Source of the DNA: Pedobacter faecalis
Lineage (GTDB): Bacteria > Bacteroidota > Bacteroidia > Sphingobacteriales > Sphingobacteriaceae
Length of the DNA stretch: 64,000 nt
Reading direction: 5' to 3'
Assembly: GCF_030182585.1 (NCBI RefSeq)
Contig: NZ_JARXOW010000001.1
Span: forward strand, 744,001-808,000
The first letter of the stretch is position 1, and each line of letters begins with the position of its first letter. Below are positions 36,703 to 46,333 of the stretch, piece after piece. The position numbers and the translations under genes were made by a program. The notes under the pieces are model-generated. The model was not told the DNA's origin, made no database searches, and saw only the letters and a program-made list of their open reading frames with translations.

Positions 36703-39072
36703 TTAGTTGAAATACACGTAGGTGATTCCATCTCCGCCTCGGTCAGCATGTTCATCCTCCAGACGATCTACCTGACTGTATTTTTTAAGATATTCCCTGA
36801 TCAGCTTCCTGAGGATCCCATCCCCTTTTCCATGAATGATCTTGATAAAAGGGAATCCCAGCATAAGTGCCTTGTCCAGATAACGTTCGAGCTCATACAA
36901 CGCATCCTCGCCCCTCCTGCCGCGCAGATCAAGTTCTGCACTGAAGCCGGAAATTGCCTCAGTCATACGACCAGTATAAGAATTGCTTTGTACCACCTTT
37001 TTCGCCTGCTTGTTGCTGATCTTATGCACGCGGTTCTTCTTGATAACAGACCTCAGATCCCCGAGTGCAACAACCAGGTTATCCCGGTTGATCTCCAAGA
37101 CCTGTCCCGCAGTCTCACTATTATTCAGTTGCACCCAGTCGCCCACCTCAATTGGCGTATTTACCAGCTGAGCCGGCGCCTTTGGTTCCTCTCTGACTTG
37201 ATTTTGCAAAAGTTGTTTATTCAAATCCTGGCGTAAATTACGGGTCACAGTTTTGTCTGCCTTTGTGCCCTTAATCTCGGCTATCGTATGTTCCACCAGC
37301 TTGTTGGCATTCTTTATGATGCTCTGCGCTTCCAGTTTAGCTTCGCGGATCAGTGCTTTCCTGTTTTCTTCCAGATGCTGTTTTAACTTTTCGTTTTCGG
37401 CGACAAGGTTTTTAGCTTTGTTCTGCTGGTTGGCCAACTGCACCCTGGCGTCATAAATCTGCTTCTTTTCGCGTTCAAGATCTACAAGCAAACTATCAAT
37501 ACGATTCTGATCTGCACCCGTCTTGGTCCTAGCCAAATCAAGTACCTCCCTTTGCAGCCCAATGTTCTGGGCGATTTCGAAAGCGTAGGAACTTCCCGGT
37601 TTGCCGATTTCCAAAACGTACATCGGCTTCATCCGGTCATTATCGAACAACATCGAGGCATTTTCTAAACCCTCGGTATTCCCGGCAAACAGCTTCAGGT
37701 TAGAATAGTGCGTTGTGATCACACCGCGAGTCTTTTTGTTATTCAGCACTTCCAGTACAGCCTCTGCCATCGGACCACCGAACTGAGGGTCTGTCCCGGT
37801 ACCGAACTCATCGATGAGCACGAGCGATCTGGGCGTAGCATGCGCTACGAAATACTTCATTTTTGTAAGGTGAGCACTATACGTGCTTAAATCACTTTCT
37901 ATCGACTGATCGTCGCCTATATCAGCGAATATCTGGTCAAAAACACCCACCTCGCTCGCTTCATCTACCGGTATAAGTAATCCGGCCTGGGTCATTAACT
38001 GCAGTAAACCCACGGTTTTCATGCAGACAGATTTACCGCCCGCGTTTGGTCCTGAAACCAAAAGAATACGTAGTTCATTGTGTATGTGAATGTTCAGCGG
38101 TACCACTGTTTTCCCTTCTTCTTTGAAAGATAAGTACAACAAAGGATGACGGGCATTTACCAGTTTTGTTTTTGGTTCCTTGGTCAGGATCGGCATTTCA
38201 CCCTGAATCTCAAGTGCGAAAAGGGCTTTTGCCCGCACAAAATCCAGCTTGGTCAGAAATCCGTGGTAAGACAAGAGCAAAGGTGTGTAAGGCCGAAGAT
38301 CGTTGGTAAGCCCAATTAATATTTTAATAATCTCCCGCCGTTTATCAAATTCCAGATCCCGGATTTGGTTGTTCAATGTAAAAACTTCCTCGGGTTCAAT
38401 ATATACCGTCTGTCCGCTTGCCGATTCGTCGTGCACAAAACCCCGCAGTTTTCGCTTATTCTCCGCCAGTATAGGTATACACATTCTGCCGTCCCTGATG
38501 GTCAGGCTACCATCAGCAACCCAATTGTTGGCTACAGCTTGCTTATACACCGAGTCCATACGCTTTCTAACATCCTGCTCGGTTTTAGCGATATCTCCCA
38601 AAATCTGTTGAAGTTCCGGGGAAGCATTGGGTTTAATTTTGCCTTTTGCATCCAGCACAGCTTCTATGCGCCTGAGTATATTTTTCTCCACAGGTAAGTG
38701 CTCCAGCAAAGCTTCCAATGCAGGATACACATCCTTTCGTTCGTCGAAGAAGCGCAGTACAGAAAAAACAGTCTGCAGCGAAACATACATTTGGTAAAGT
38801 TCCTCCTCAACCAAATAGGTACCTTCAACCTTTATCTTATCGGCAAGAACCTTCACATCGAAAAATGTGCTGATCTGCAGAGGTTCCTGGTTCTGCAGAA
38901 TATTCTTGAACTCATAAGTCTGCCTCAAGAACTTATCGATCTGATCAAACTTGTTCATTACCTGCATCTTACTTACCATAAGTTGCCCCATGGTGCTCAG
39001 GCAATGACGGTGAATAAGTTGTTTTATCTCATTAAAACCCAACCGCTCTGTACAATTCTCCGGATATAACAT
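36703..39072 (-). CDS. mutS2: MutS2 endonuclease/ribosome rescue factor
   Basis: 789 residues. The N-terminal core (FNEIKQLIHRHCLSTMGQLM, clamp helices), then a MutS-type ATPase with Walker A VSGPNAGGKSVCMKT and RSLVLIDEFGTGTDPQFGGP. A long coiled coil (about 515-620), a KOW-like segment and a C-terminal Smr domain (ELDLRGRRGEDALYELERYLDKAL, IKIIHGKGDGILR) follow. The Smr domain gives endonuclease or ribosome-associated activity. Lacks the mismatch-recognition domain of MutS1. Starts 2 bp after the DUF4296 stop. Confidence 0.95.
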   Translation of the reverse strand: MLYPENCTERLGFNEIKQLIHRHCLSTMGQLMVSKMQVMNKFDQIDKFLRQTYEFKNILQNQEPLQISTFFDVKVLADKIKVEGTYLVEEELYQMYVSLQTVFSVLRFFDERKDVYPALEALLEHLPVEKNILRRIEAVLDAKGKIKPNASPELQQILGDIAKTEQDVRKRMDSVYKQAVANNWVADGSLTIRDGRMCIPILAENKRKLRGFVHDESASGQTVYIEPEEVFTLNNQIRDLEFDKRREIIKILIGLTNDLRPYTPLLLSYHGFLTKLDFVRAKALFALEIQGEMPILTKEPKTKLVNARHPLLYLSFKEEGKTVVPLNIHIHNELRILLVSGPNAGGKSVCMKTVGLLQLMTQAGLLIPVDEASEVGVFDQIFADIGDDQSIESDLSTYSAHLTKMKYFVAHATPRSLVLIDEFGTGTDPQFGGPMAEAVLEVLNNKKTRGVITTHYSNLKLFAGNTEGLENASMLFDNDRMKPMYVLEIGKPGSSYAFEIAQNIGLQREVLDLARTKTGADQNRIDSLLVDLEREKKQIYDARVQLANQQNKAKNLVAENEKLKQHLEENRKALIREAKLEAQSIIKNANKLVEHTIAEIKGTKADKTVTRNLRQDLNKQLLQNQVREEPKAPAQLVNTPIEVGDWVQLNNSETAGQVLEINRDNLVVALGDLRSVIKKNRVHKISNKQAKKVVQSNSYTGRMTEAISGFSAELDLRGRRGEDALYELERYLDKALMLGFPFIKIIHGKGDGILRKLIREYLKKYSQVDRLEDEHADRGGDGITYVYFN

Positions 39073-39074
39073 CT

Positions 39075-39617
39075 TTAACTCTTTTCTGCTTTTTTGAAAG
39101 ACAATTTCTTCTTCAATATTCTCCGAGATTTTACCTTCTCCAGAGAGTCTGCCCGCTTTATCGAGTCTGTGCGCCTCTTCTGCCTGGCGACCGGCAAATT
39201 CTTGAGCGAATCTGCGACCTTAGCGCTGTCGGCCTTTGCTTTTTTTCTGGCTGCCTGCTCTATTTTAACATTCTTTAGCGAGTCTGCCCGAACGATCTGC
39301 CTTTTCTCTTTCTCGAATTGCGTCCCGACTTTTTTGTATATCTCATCAAGCGTCTTTGGATCCGAATAATAATACTCCATACTCCTGGCATACAAGGCCG
39401 AGTCTATCCCGTATTTCTTGTAAATCCCCTTATAATAAGCCGCGGCAAGCACTTTGGCGGTATCTATATTCGCAATCGTATTGATATATCCGTCGGTCAG
39501 GTGAATATCGTGCAAAACGCTAGCCATCTGATCGGGCTGTACAATATCTTTAGGGATTCCAGGCTTGCAACCAGCCATCAGGAAGATTAGCGTACCAAGA
39601 ACTATAAAATTTCTCAT
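39075..39617 (-). CDS. DUF4296 lipoprotein
   Basis: 180 residues. Lipoprotein signal (LIFLMAGC, Cys17) and a DUF4296 helical domain (IVQPDQMASVLHDIHLTDGYINTI, KKYGIDSALYARSMEYYYSDPKTLDEIYKKV). The last 70 residues are a charged tail of repeated (A/T)DS(L/A/I)K units, likely an extended helix. Function unknown; restricted largely to Bacteroidota. Upstream partner of mutS2 in a two-gene unit. Confidence 0.88.
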   Translation of the reverse strand: MRNFIVLGTLIFLMAGCKPGIPKDIVQPDQMASVLHDIHLTDGYINTIANIDTAKVLAAAYYKGIYKKYGIDSALYARSMEYYYSDPKTLDEIYKKVGTQFEKEKRQIVRADSLKNVKIEQAARKKAKADSAKVADSLKNLPVARQKRRTDSIKRADSLEKVKSRRILKKKLSFKKAEKS

Positions 39618-39689
39618 TCAGTTAAATCGTCTTCTTTTTCTTAGCCAAAGTTCACTAAGGTTGTTAATTTTACCCAAAAATACTGATAA

Positions 39690-40379
39690 ATGAGTATAGC
39701 AGATAACTTATTAAAATATAAAAAGGAACTGGAGGGAACAGGTACGCAACTTGTTGCTGTGTCAAAATACCAGCAGGTCGAGGCAATCCAGGAGGCCTAT
39801 GATGCAGGACAGCGCGCTTTCGGAGAAAATATCGTACAGGAACTGGTGGAAAAACAACCACAGCTTCCAGACGATATCGAATGGCATCTCATTGGTCACC
39901 TGCAAACCAATAAGGTAAAATACATCGCTGCTTTTGTAAAACTTATCCATTCGGTCGACAGCCTTAAACTTCTGATCGAAATAAACAAACAGGCTGTCAA
40001 GCACGACAGGGTGATCGACTGCTTGCTGCAAATCTATATCGCCGACGAGGAAACAAAATTCGGACTTGGTTTTGATGAGGCTGTTGATCTTCTTCGATCA
40101 GAGGAGTATGCAAATCTCAAAAACATAAGAATCGTTGGTTTGATGGGCATTGCAAGCAACAACGCCTCAGAGCGGCAAACCCGCGATGAATTCCAGGAGC
40201 TGAAAGTCCTCTTTGATGGCATCAAAGTAAGCTTCTTCAGAAAGGAAGACAGCTTCAGGGAACTGTCCATTGGCATGTCGGGCGACTATAAACTGGCTGT
40301 TGAAGCAGGGAGCACCATGGTTAGGATTGGAAGTAGTATATTCGGAAAACGCATTATCAAGCATTTCAAAGCCAAGTAA
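39690..40379 (+). CDS. yggS: YggS/PLPBP family PLP-binding protein
   Basis: 229 residues, fold type III PLP-binding barrel. Lys26 in LVAVSKYQ binds PLP; GENIVQEL, WHLIGHLQTNK and LMGIASNN, GMSGDYKLAVEAGSTMVRIGSSIFGKR are family hallmarks. It has no known catalytic role; it keeps free PLP and amino/keto acid pools balanced. It is divergent from DUF4296 and precedes the aspartate kinase by 13 bp. Confidence 0.93.
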   Translation: MSIADNLLKYKKELEGTGTQLVAVSKYQQVEAIQEAYDAGQRAFGENIVQELVEKQPQLPDDIEWHLIGHLQTNKVKYIAAFVKLIHSVDSLKLLIEINKQAVKHDRVIDCLLQIYIADEETKFGLGFDEAVDLLRSEEYANLKNIRIVGLMGIASNNASERQTRDEFQELKVLFDGIKVSFFRKEDSFRELSIGMSGDYKLAVEAGSTMVRIGSSIFGKRIIKHFKAK

Positions 40380-40392
40380 AGTAAAGAGCAGG

Positions 40393-41679
40393 ATGAAAAT
40401 ATATAAGTTCGGAGGTGCCTCCGTAAAAGATGCTGATGGTGTACGCAACCTGGCAAATATCATGGTCAATTGCGAGCAGAGCCAATTGCTCGTTGTTATT
40501 TCAGCAATGGGAAAGATGACCAATAAACTCGAAGAGCTAACCCAGGCGTACCTCTACAGTGCATCAAATACCCTGGAAGTGCTTAACGACATCAAGCAGT
40601 TCCACTTTAACATACTCAATGAACTTTTTCATGATTCGCAGCATCCGGTTTATAACGATATATCCAACACCTTTGTCGAGATCGAGTGGTTGCTCGAGGA
40701 AGAGCCAGCAGATGCGGCAGACTATATCTATGATCAGATCGTCTCCATTGGTGAAATCGTGTCTACCAAAATAATAGCGGCCTACCTCAATGAAGTGGGC
40801 TGCAGCGTCAAGTGGGTCGACGCGCGAAACTACATTCATACCGACAATACCTATCGTGAGGCGGCGGTCGACTGGGACAAGACTGAAAAGGAAATTAATC
40901 TGCATCTTGCACCCATCCTGGAGAAAGGTATTGCAGTAACACAAGGATTTATCGGCAGCACGAGCGAAAACTTCACGACTACACTGGGCAGGGACGGTTC
41001 CGACTATTCTGCGGCGATATTTGCTTCCTGCCTCAATGCCTCCTCTTTAACCATATGGAAGGATGTCCCCGGCGTATTAAACGCCGACCCCAAATGGTTC
41101 GATGAGACAGAAAGAATTCCTCAGCTTTCCTATCATGACGCCATAGAACTGGCCTATTATGGCGCCACCATCATCCATCCCAAAACCATCAAACCAATTC
41201 AAAACAAAAACATTCCCTTATTCGTAAGATCTTTTCTAAACCCAGAGGCTCCCGGAACGGACATCACCGGAATGAATAACCATTTGCCGGTGCCTTCATT
41301 TATTTTCAAGGTTAACCAAGCCCTCATATCCATTTTCCCTAAAGACTTTTCCTTCATCATAGAAGAGAACCTGAGCCATATATTCAGCGTTTTTCACAAG
41401 CATAAGATTAAGATTAACACGATGCTGAACTCTGCGATCAGCTTTTCGGTGAGTTTCGACTTCGACGCACAAAAAATGGACAGCCTGATTACAGAGCTGT
41501 CTGCCTCTTACAAGGTTAAGTACAACACGGGACTGGAACTGGTAACCATTAGGTACTATAATCAGCAAACCATCGACAGGGTGACCGTCAATAAGGCTAT
41601 ATTGCTCGAAGTTAAGAGTCGTCATACCTGCCAGATCGTGATGAGAGATAAGGCACCTGTAAATAACGTTGCGGTTTGA
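40393..41679 (+). CDS. Aspartate kinase
   Basis: 428 residues from ATG 40393. MKIYKFGGASVKDADGVRN is the kinase start motif, with TLGRDGSDYSAAIFAS and WKDVPGVLNADPKWF later, then one or two ACT-like regulatory segments (FSFIIEENLSHIFSVFHKHKIKIN). It phosphorylates aspartate as the first step to lysine, threonine and methionine. The longer frame from 40270 has no extra match and overlaps yggS, so it is dropped. The stop overlaps the next start by four bases (TTGA). Confidence 0.93.
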   Translation: MKIYKFGGASVKDADGVRNLANIMVNCEQSQLLVVISAMGKMTNKLEELTQAYLYSASNTLEVLNDIKQFHFNILNELFHDSQHPVYNDISNTFVEIEWLLEEEPADAADYIYDQIVSIGEIVSTKIIAAYLNEVGCSVKWVDARNYIHTDNTYREAAVDWDKTEKEINLHLAPILEKGIAVTQGFIGSTSENFTTTLGRDGSDYSAAIFASCLNASSLTIWKDVPGVLNADPKWFDETERIPQLSYHDAIELAYYGATIIHPKTIKPIQNKNIPLFVRSFLNPEAPGTDITGMNNHLPVPSFIFKVNQALISIFPKDFSFIIEENLSHIFSVFHKHKIKINTMLNSAISFSVSFDFDAQKMDSLITELSASYKVKYNTGLELVTIRYYNQQTIDRVTVNKAILLEVKSRHTCQIVMRDKAPVNNVAV

Positions 41680-42863
41680 ACATCCATTTACTGACACCGG
41701 AAGTACAGGATTACATCAATGCACATTTACATGACGATGCTGGTAAGATTGCGCTTTCAAAAAGTCCATTCGTCAATGTGAGCAGTGCCGAACTCGCCAA
41801 CCAGATCGCTGCCAAACGAAAGTCAAGAAAGAAGCTTCCTACCTGGTTTAACGCGACTGGCATCTGTTACCCCCCTCTTCTATCTATTGAACAGTGCTCG
41901 TCGGAAACCACTGCAGCATTTAAGGCGCAGCTGGCTATAGGCGAAAGCCTGCTCGATCTTACGGGAGGGTTTGGAGTCGACAGCCATTATTTTTCCAAAA
42001 ATGTCAGCAGGATATTGCATTGCGAGATCAATCCGGAATTATCTGCTATCGCATCGCATAATTCCGGTGTACTTCAAAGATCCAATGTCGATTTTATGGC
42101 TGCCGACGGAATGCGTTACCTTCAGGAGAGTTCCAGCAGTTTCGATACGATATATCTGGACCCGGCAAGACGGAGCAGCAGCGGTAAGGTATTTATGCTG
42201 AAAGATTGCGTTCCTGACGTAACTACTCATCTAGACATGCTTTTGGCCCGCTCATCCCGTCTGATCATAAAGACAGCACCTCTTCTCGATCTTTCTGCCG
42301 GACTTGCTGAACTCAAAAAGGTGTCTTCTATTTACATTGTCAGTGTAAAAAATGAATGCAAAGAATTGCTTTGGGTTATTGACAAGCAGCGCACAGAAGG
42401 CCTCCACATCCATAGTATCATGCTCAACAACCCTCATAAGCACTTTAGCTTTGCATGGGGCGAGGACCGCATAGAGGCTGCTCTCCTGGAAGCGGAGATT
42501 GCCACAGGGGAATATCTCTACGAACCGGATGCCGCAGTACTGAAAAGCGGCGCCTTTAATCTGATTGGCGACCGTTATGGTATTGTTAAGCTTCACCAGC
42601 AGTCTCAGTTATTTTGGAGCCGCACAGCAAATACAGATTTCCCCGGAAGAATCTTTAAAGTCGAGCGTGTACTGAAGGCGACTGAGTTAAAAAAAGAAAA
42701 AGATTTATCAGGAAATGTTATTACGAGAAATTACCCGGAACGGGCAGATAATCTTTTAAAGAAGCATAGGATCAAGCCTGATGATAAGCGCTTTCTGATC
42801 TTTACAAAGACCGCTACCACAGGATACACTGTGTTCGACACCACCATCCTGCAGCACTATTAA
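41676..42863 (+). CDS. SAM-dependent methyltransferase with THUMP-like domain
   Basis: 395 residues. The start is a TTG overlapping the aspartate kinase stop (TTGA), and no ATG is available until well inside the methyltransferase core. The class I SAM motif is SLLDLTGGFGVDSHYFSK, followed by YLDPARRSSSGKVFMLKDCVPD. The last 100 residues form the THUMP-like domain seen in Bacteroidota homologues. A tRNA or rRNA target is likely from the family, but is not shown here. Confidence 0.87.
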   Translation: MNIHLLTPEVQDYINAHLHDDAGKIALSKSPFVNVSSAELANQIAAKRKSRKKLPTWFNATGICYPPLLSIEQCSSETTAAFKAQLAIGESLLDLTGGFGVDSHYFSKNVSRILHCEINPELSAIASHNSGVLQRSNVDFMAADGMRYLQESSSSFDTIYLDPARRSSSGKVFMLKDCVPDVTTHLDMLLARSSRLIIKTAPLLDLSAGLAELKKVSSIYIVSVKNECKELLWVIDKQRTEGLHIHSIMLNNPHKHFSFAWGEDRIEAALLEAEIATGEYLYEPDAAVLKSGAFNLIGDRYGIVKLHQQSQLFWSRTANTDFPGRIFKVERVLKATELKKEKDLSGNVITRNYPERADNLLKKHRIKPDDKRFLIFTKTATTGYTVFDTTILQHY

Positions 42864-42896
42864 TAAACCAGGTCGGCATCCACCGACCTGAGTTTA
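42864..42896. terminator. Terminator between methyltransferase and dsbD-like gene
   Basis: Perfect 8-bp stem CAGGTCGG (869-876) / CCGACCTG (883-890), loop catcca, extended by AAAC/GTTT with one bulged A. It ends both convergent genes. Confidence 0.75.
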
Positions 42897-42921
42897 TCTA
42901 TTAACTACCTAAATTGTTTTC

Positions 42922-44631
42922 TTACTTTTTTGCTTCGAAAGCGTCAACTCCGCTTTTTAAATAAGCAGCATATTCAGCAACGTCAAATATTGCGCCCTGA
43001 GGCTTAACAAGCGTGTTAAGGTCATGGTCTACCAGCACGTAATAAGGCTGGGCGTTAGATCCGTACTTCGTTGCTTGAAAATCCAGGTTCCAATAACCTA
43101 AATCGTCTGTTTTACGTTTAAGGATATCTGAAAAATGAACCTTTTCCGCAGGCATCTTAACCGTGCGCTCATCTACATAAAGCTGGATTAATACGTACTT
43201 GTCGTTGATCAAATTTTTCACTTCAGGTTTAATCCAGACATTGTCTTCCATTTTACGGCAGTTTACGCAAGCATGCCCCGTAAAATCCAGGAGTATTGGT
43301 TTGTTCACCTGCTTTGCATATTCCAGTCCCTCTTCCAGCTCAAAGAAAGGATGGAATCCAACCGGAGCATGTAATACATCACTATATTTCACCGAAGCTG
43401 GAAAGCCCTCTGCCGAACGACTGCCGGCAGTACCACCGCCATTACTCAAAATGAAATCCTGCGTATTCATCGGAGGTGCGAGGCCGCTTAGTACACTTAC
43501 AGGTGCACCCCACAATCCGGGAACCATATACATTGCAAAAGAGAACGATAGAATGGCCAGGAACAAACGCGGCACCGAAACATAGGGCAGATCGCTGTCG
43601 TGTGCGAATTTGAGCTTACCTAACAGATAAATGCCCATCAACACGAAGATAACAATCCATAAAACGAAGAATACTTCACGATCAAACCATTCCCAATGCC
43701 AAACGAGGTCTGCCGCCGATAAAAATTTCAGGGCCAGCGCCAGTTCAAGGAAGCCTAAACAAACTTTGACACTGTTAAGCCAGCCACCTGATTTCGGCAT
43801 GCTGCTCAAGAAGCCCGGGAAAATGGCCGATAATGTAAACGGAAGCGATAATGCCAGCGCAAAGCCGAACATACCAATGGCCGGGGCCAGCAGCTCTCCT
43901 TTAGAACTTGCGTCTACCAGTAAAGTACCGATAATTGGTCCAGTACATGAAAACGAAACTAAGGCAAGCGAAGCGGCCATAAAAAAGATACCGCCTAAGC
44001 CTTTGCTGTTGTCCGCCTTCTGGTCTATTTTATTTACAAACGAGCTTGGAAGTGTGATCTCAAACGCCCCGAAGAACGAGATTGCGAATACCACCAGCAG
44101 AACAAAGAAAAAGAAATTGAACAACCCGCTGCTGCTCAACGCATTCAATCCTGCCGAGCCGAACAGCACAGTGATCAGCAACCCGAAAGCTACATAAATT
44201 ACAATGATCGAAAGTCCATATATTAAAGCCAGGCCGGTTCCTTTCCCTTTACTGCCCGCTTTTTTGGTAAAGTAACTGATGGTTAATGGTACCATCGGGA
44301 AAATGCATGGCATTAAAAATGCTAAGAACCCGCCCACAAGGCCGGCTATAAATGTTTCCCAAAGATTTTTCTTTTGTTCAGCCTTTTCAACTGTAGCACC
44401 AGCCTTCGCGGCTTCTGCTTTAACCACAGACGAATCGGTACTTGTATTGTCAGATGCAACCACGGCAGCAGAATCGCTAACAGAGCTCGTGTCGGCCACG
44501 ATCTCCGTAAACTCAATATCATCAAACGTGGTATCCTGATCCTGCGCAAATACAACAGTTGTACCGGCGAAAAAAATACCTATAGTTAGCACAAGCACCA
44601 TGATGCCTGTGCTAAAATTCTTAAGAAACAT
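42922..44631 (-). CDS. DsbD-like thiol:disulfide interchange protein (beta-gamma part)
   Basis: 569 residues. Signal peptide, acidic Ser/Asp-rich linker to about 85, the DsbD membrane domain with its two redox cysteines (FLMPCIFPMVPL, Cys109, and SFSCTGPIIGTLL) and eight helices, then a C-terminal thioredoxin domain with CVNCRK near 455. Electrons pass from the cytosolic thioredoxin across the membrane to periplasmic partners. The usual N-terminal alpha domain is missing and is encoded separately by the neighbouring 44638-45084 gene, 6 bp away. Confidence 0.93.
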   Translation of the reverse strand: MFLKNFSTGIMVLVLTIGIFFAGTTVVFAQDQDTTFDDIEFTEIVADTSSVSDSAAVVASDNTSTDSSVVKAEAAKAGATVEKAEQKKNLWETFIAGLVGGFLAFLMPCIFPMVPLTISYFTKKAGSKGKGTGLALIYGLSIIVIYVAFGLLITVLFGSAGLNALSSSGLFNFFFFVLLVVFAISFFGAFEITLPSSFVNKIDQKADNSKGLGGIFFMAASLALVSFSCTGPIIGTLLVDASSKGELLAPAIGMFGFALALSLPFTLSAIFPGFLSSMPKSGGWLNSVKVCLGFLELALALKFLSAADLVWHWEWFDREVFFVLWIVIFVLMGIYLLGKLKFAHDSDLPYVSVPRLFLAILSFSFAMYMVPGLWGAPVSVLSGLAPPMNTQDFILSNGGGTAGSRSAEGFPASVKYSDVLHAPVGFHPFFELEEGLEYAKQVNKPILLDFTGHACVNCRKMEDNVWIKPEVKNLINDKYVLIQLYVDERTVKMPAEKVHFSDILKRKTDDLGYWNLDFQATKYGSNAQPYYVLVDHDLNTLVKPQGAIFDVAEYAAYLKSGVDAFEAKK

Positions 44632-44637
44632 TATCGA

Positions 44638-45084
44638 TTACTTTACAGGAATTGAAAACTCTACAGTTTCTGGCGGAAGGCAGCTCTGGTCGTCGCATAC
44701 CATGTATTCCAAAGATCCTTTCACAACAGGGTTAGCACCTGTGAGCTTAACTTTCTGCTGAAACACAACCGACTTCTCGAAATAGCTCACATTCATATCA
44801 AAGGTCTTCTCGAACTTTGTGATCGGCTTTGGTTCAGTCACCGGACCTACTGGCTTGAAAGATTTCGAAGGGGCTAAGGTGAAACTGGTCTTCACAGGAC
44901 CCCCATCAGCCATATTTTGTGAATAAATATGCCAGCCATCCTCAATAGTAGCTTTAATTAAAACTACCGCATCAGTTTTAGAAGTTTTCTTTGCAGCATA
45001 ACTCCACTTTACAGGTTTTTGGATCTGACTACTCGCTGAAATGCTGAAAAGTAATCCAACGGCTAACAAAAATAGATTTTTCAT
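44638..45084 (-). CDS. DsbD alpha-domain-like secreted protein
   Basis: 148 residues: signal peptide (NLFLLAVGLLFSISASSQ) and a single immunoglobulin-like DsbD-alpha fold (VKWSYAAKKTSKTDAVVLIKATIEDGWHIYSQN, GSLEYMVCDDQSCLPPETVEFSIPVK). The redox pair is Cys130 and Cys135. It probably accepts electrons from the membrane part encoded directly downstream, so the two genes make one split DsbD. Confidence 0.9.
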   Translation of the reverse strand: MKNLFLLAVGLLFSISASSQIQKPVKWSYAAKKTSKTDAVVLIKATIEDGWHIYSQNMADGGPVKTSFTLAPSKSFKPVGPVTEPKPITKFEKTFDMNVSYFEKSVVFQQKVKLTGANPVVKGSLEYMVCDDQSCLPPETVEFSIPVK

Positions 45085-45123
45085 GTTTTTATGTGTTAGT
45101 TGATTTGTTTAAGTTTATTCTCT

Positions 45124-46170
45124 CTATAATCTACAAATGGTACTATACCCGGTGAAAACAGTATCCGTCGAGATGTAATTGTCTTTTACTGGTTCCTCTT
45201 TCACTAAATCGGTGCTAAGATACTTTTTATTACTATCACTCAATAACGTTACTATAACAGATTCGACTCCCATTTCCTCTTTTAGTTTAATTGCACCGAT
45301 CACATTTGCGCCCGACGAGATACCTACAGCCAGCCCCAGCTCTTTCGCCAGCTTCTGCGCCATGATAATAGCATCTCCGTCGTTAGCCTGGATAACCTCA
45401 TCCAGGTCATCCAATTTAACGATAGCAGGAATAAACTCATCAGAGATTCCCTGTATCCTGTGACTGCCTACCTTATAACCGGTAGTAAGCGTCGGACTTT
45501 CAGCCGGTTCAAGGGGATGTATCTTAATCTTCGGATTGCGTGCCTTCAATCCCTTGCCCACGCCCATTACTGTTCCTCCCGTTCCTACTCCGGCCACGAA
45601 CGCATCAGGTGTCATCCCATTCATTTTAAGCTGCTCCCAGATCTCCCTTCCTGTCGTTTTCTCATGAGCCTCTTCGTTGTAGCGATTTTCAAACTGTCTG
45701 GGCAAAAACACACCACCCTTAGCAGCCATTTCCTCACACATCCGTATGCTGCCCAGAAACCCACCTTCTTCCCTGCTTACAAGAATAACTTCGGCACCCA
45801 TACTTTTTATAATATCGATACGCTCTTTGCTCAACCAGTTGGGCATAATGATTTTAACAGAATGGCCTAAGGCCTTTCCTATAGCGGCAAACGCAATACC
45901 TGTGTTTCCACTGGTAGCCTCTATAATCGTATCACCTGGATTAATTACTCCGCTTTTATAAGCTTCAGACATAATATTGAGCGCCATTCTATCTTTAACG
46001 CTTCCGGTGAGATTATAGTGTTCACACTTGACATATATTTTTCCGGGATTTCCCTTGTAGGTATACTGCAATTCCAGCATCGGCGTATTTCCCACCAGGT
46101 GCCACAAGTGCGCAAATTTCTTCTCCAGATCTGTGCTGAAAGCTTCAGCAACTTTGGTTTCCACTAACAT
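45124..46170 (-). CDS. PLP-dependent cysteine synthase/cystathionine beta-synthase-like enzyme
   Basis: 348 residues, fold type II PLP enzyme. [14 protein letters not shown] lysine Lys59 in [30 protein letters not shown] for substrate binding and [15 protein letters not shown] for phosphate. It fits O-acetylserine sulfhydrylase or a beta-synthase-like relative; substrate not decided. The C-terminal extension is longer than CysK (about 20 residues). The Lrp/AsnC gene lies divergently upstream and may regulate it. Confidence 0.9.
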   Translation of the reverse strand: MLVETKVAEAFSTDLEKKFAHLWHLVGNTPMLELQYTYKGNPGKIYVKCEHYNLTGSVKDRMALNIMSEAYKSGVINPGDTIIEATSGNTGIAFAAIGKALGHSVKIIMPNWLSKERIDIIKSMGAEVILVSREEGGFLGSIRMCEEMAAKGGVFLPRQFENRYNEEAHEKTTGREIWEQLKMNGMTPDAFVAGVGTGGTVMGVGKGLKARNPKIKIHPLEPAESPTLTTGYKVGSHRIQGISDEFIPAIVKLDDLDEVIQANDGDAIIMAQKLAKELGLAVGISSGANVIGAIKLKEEMGVESVIVTLLSDSNKKYLSTDLVKEEPVKDNYISTDTVFTGYSTICRL

Positions 46171-46333
46171 AGTCTGCCTTTAAATATCAATAACAAAATT
46201 CAGCACAGTTAGACGTATTATCAATACATAGCGGTAAAAACAAGAAATTATTCGGAAAACTTAAATATTATTGTGTGTTTTTCTATTTTAGCATGCTGAT
46301 AGCACCAAATGATGACTTTTTTCCATTAAGCAG

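Noticed and set aside
41676..41679. Frameshift or fusion between aspartate kinase and methyltransferase
   Set aside because: The TTGA overlap is a normal stop/start coupling; both proteins are complete and of family length.
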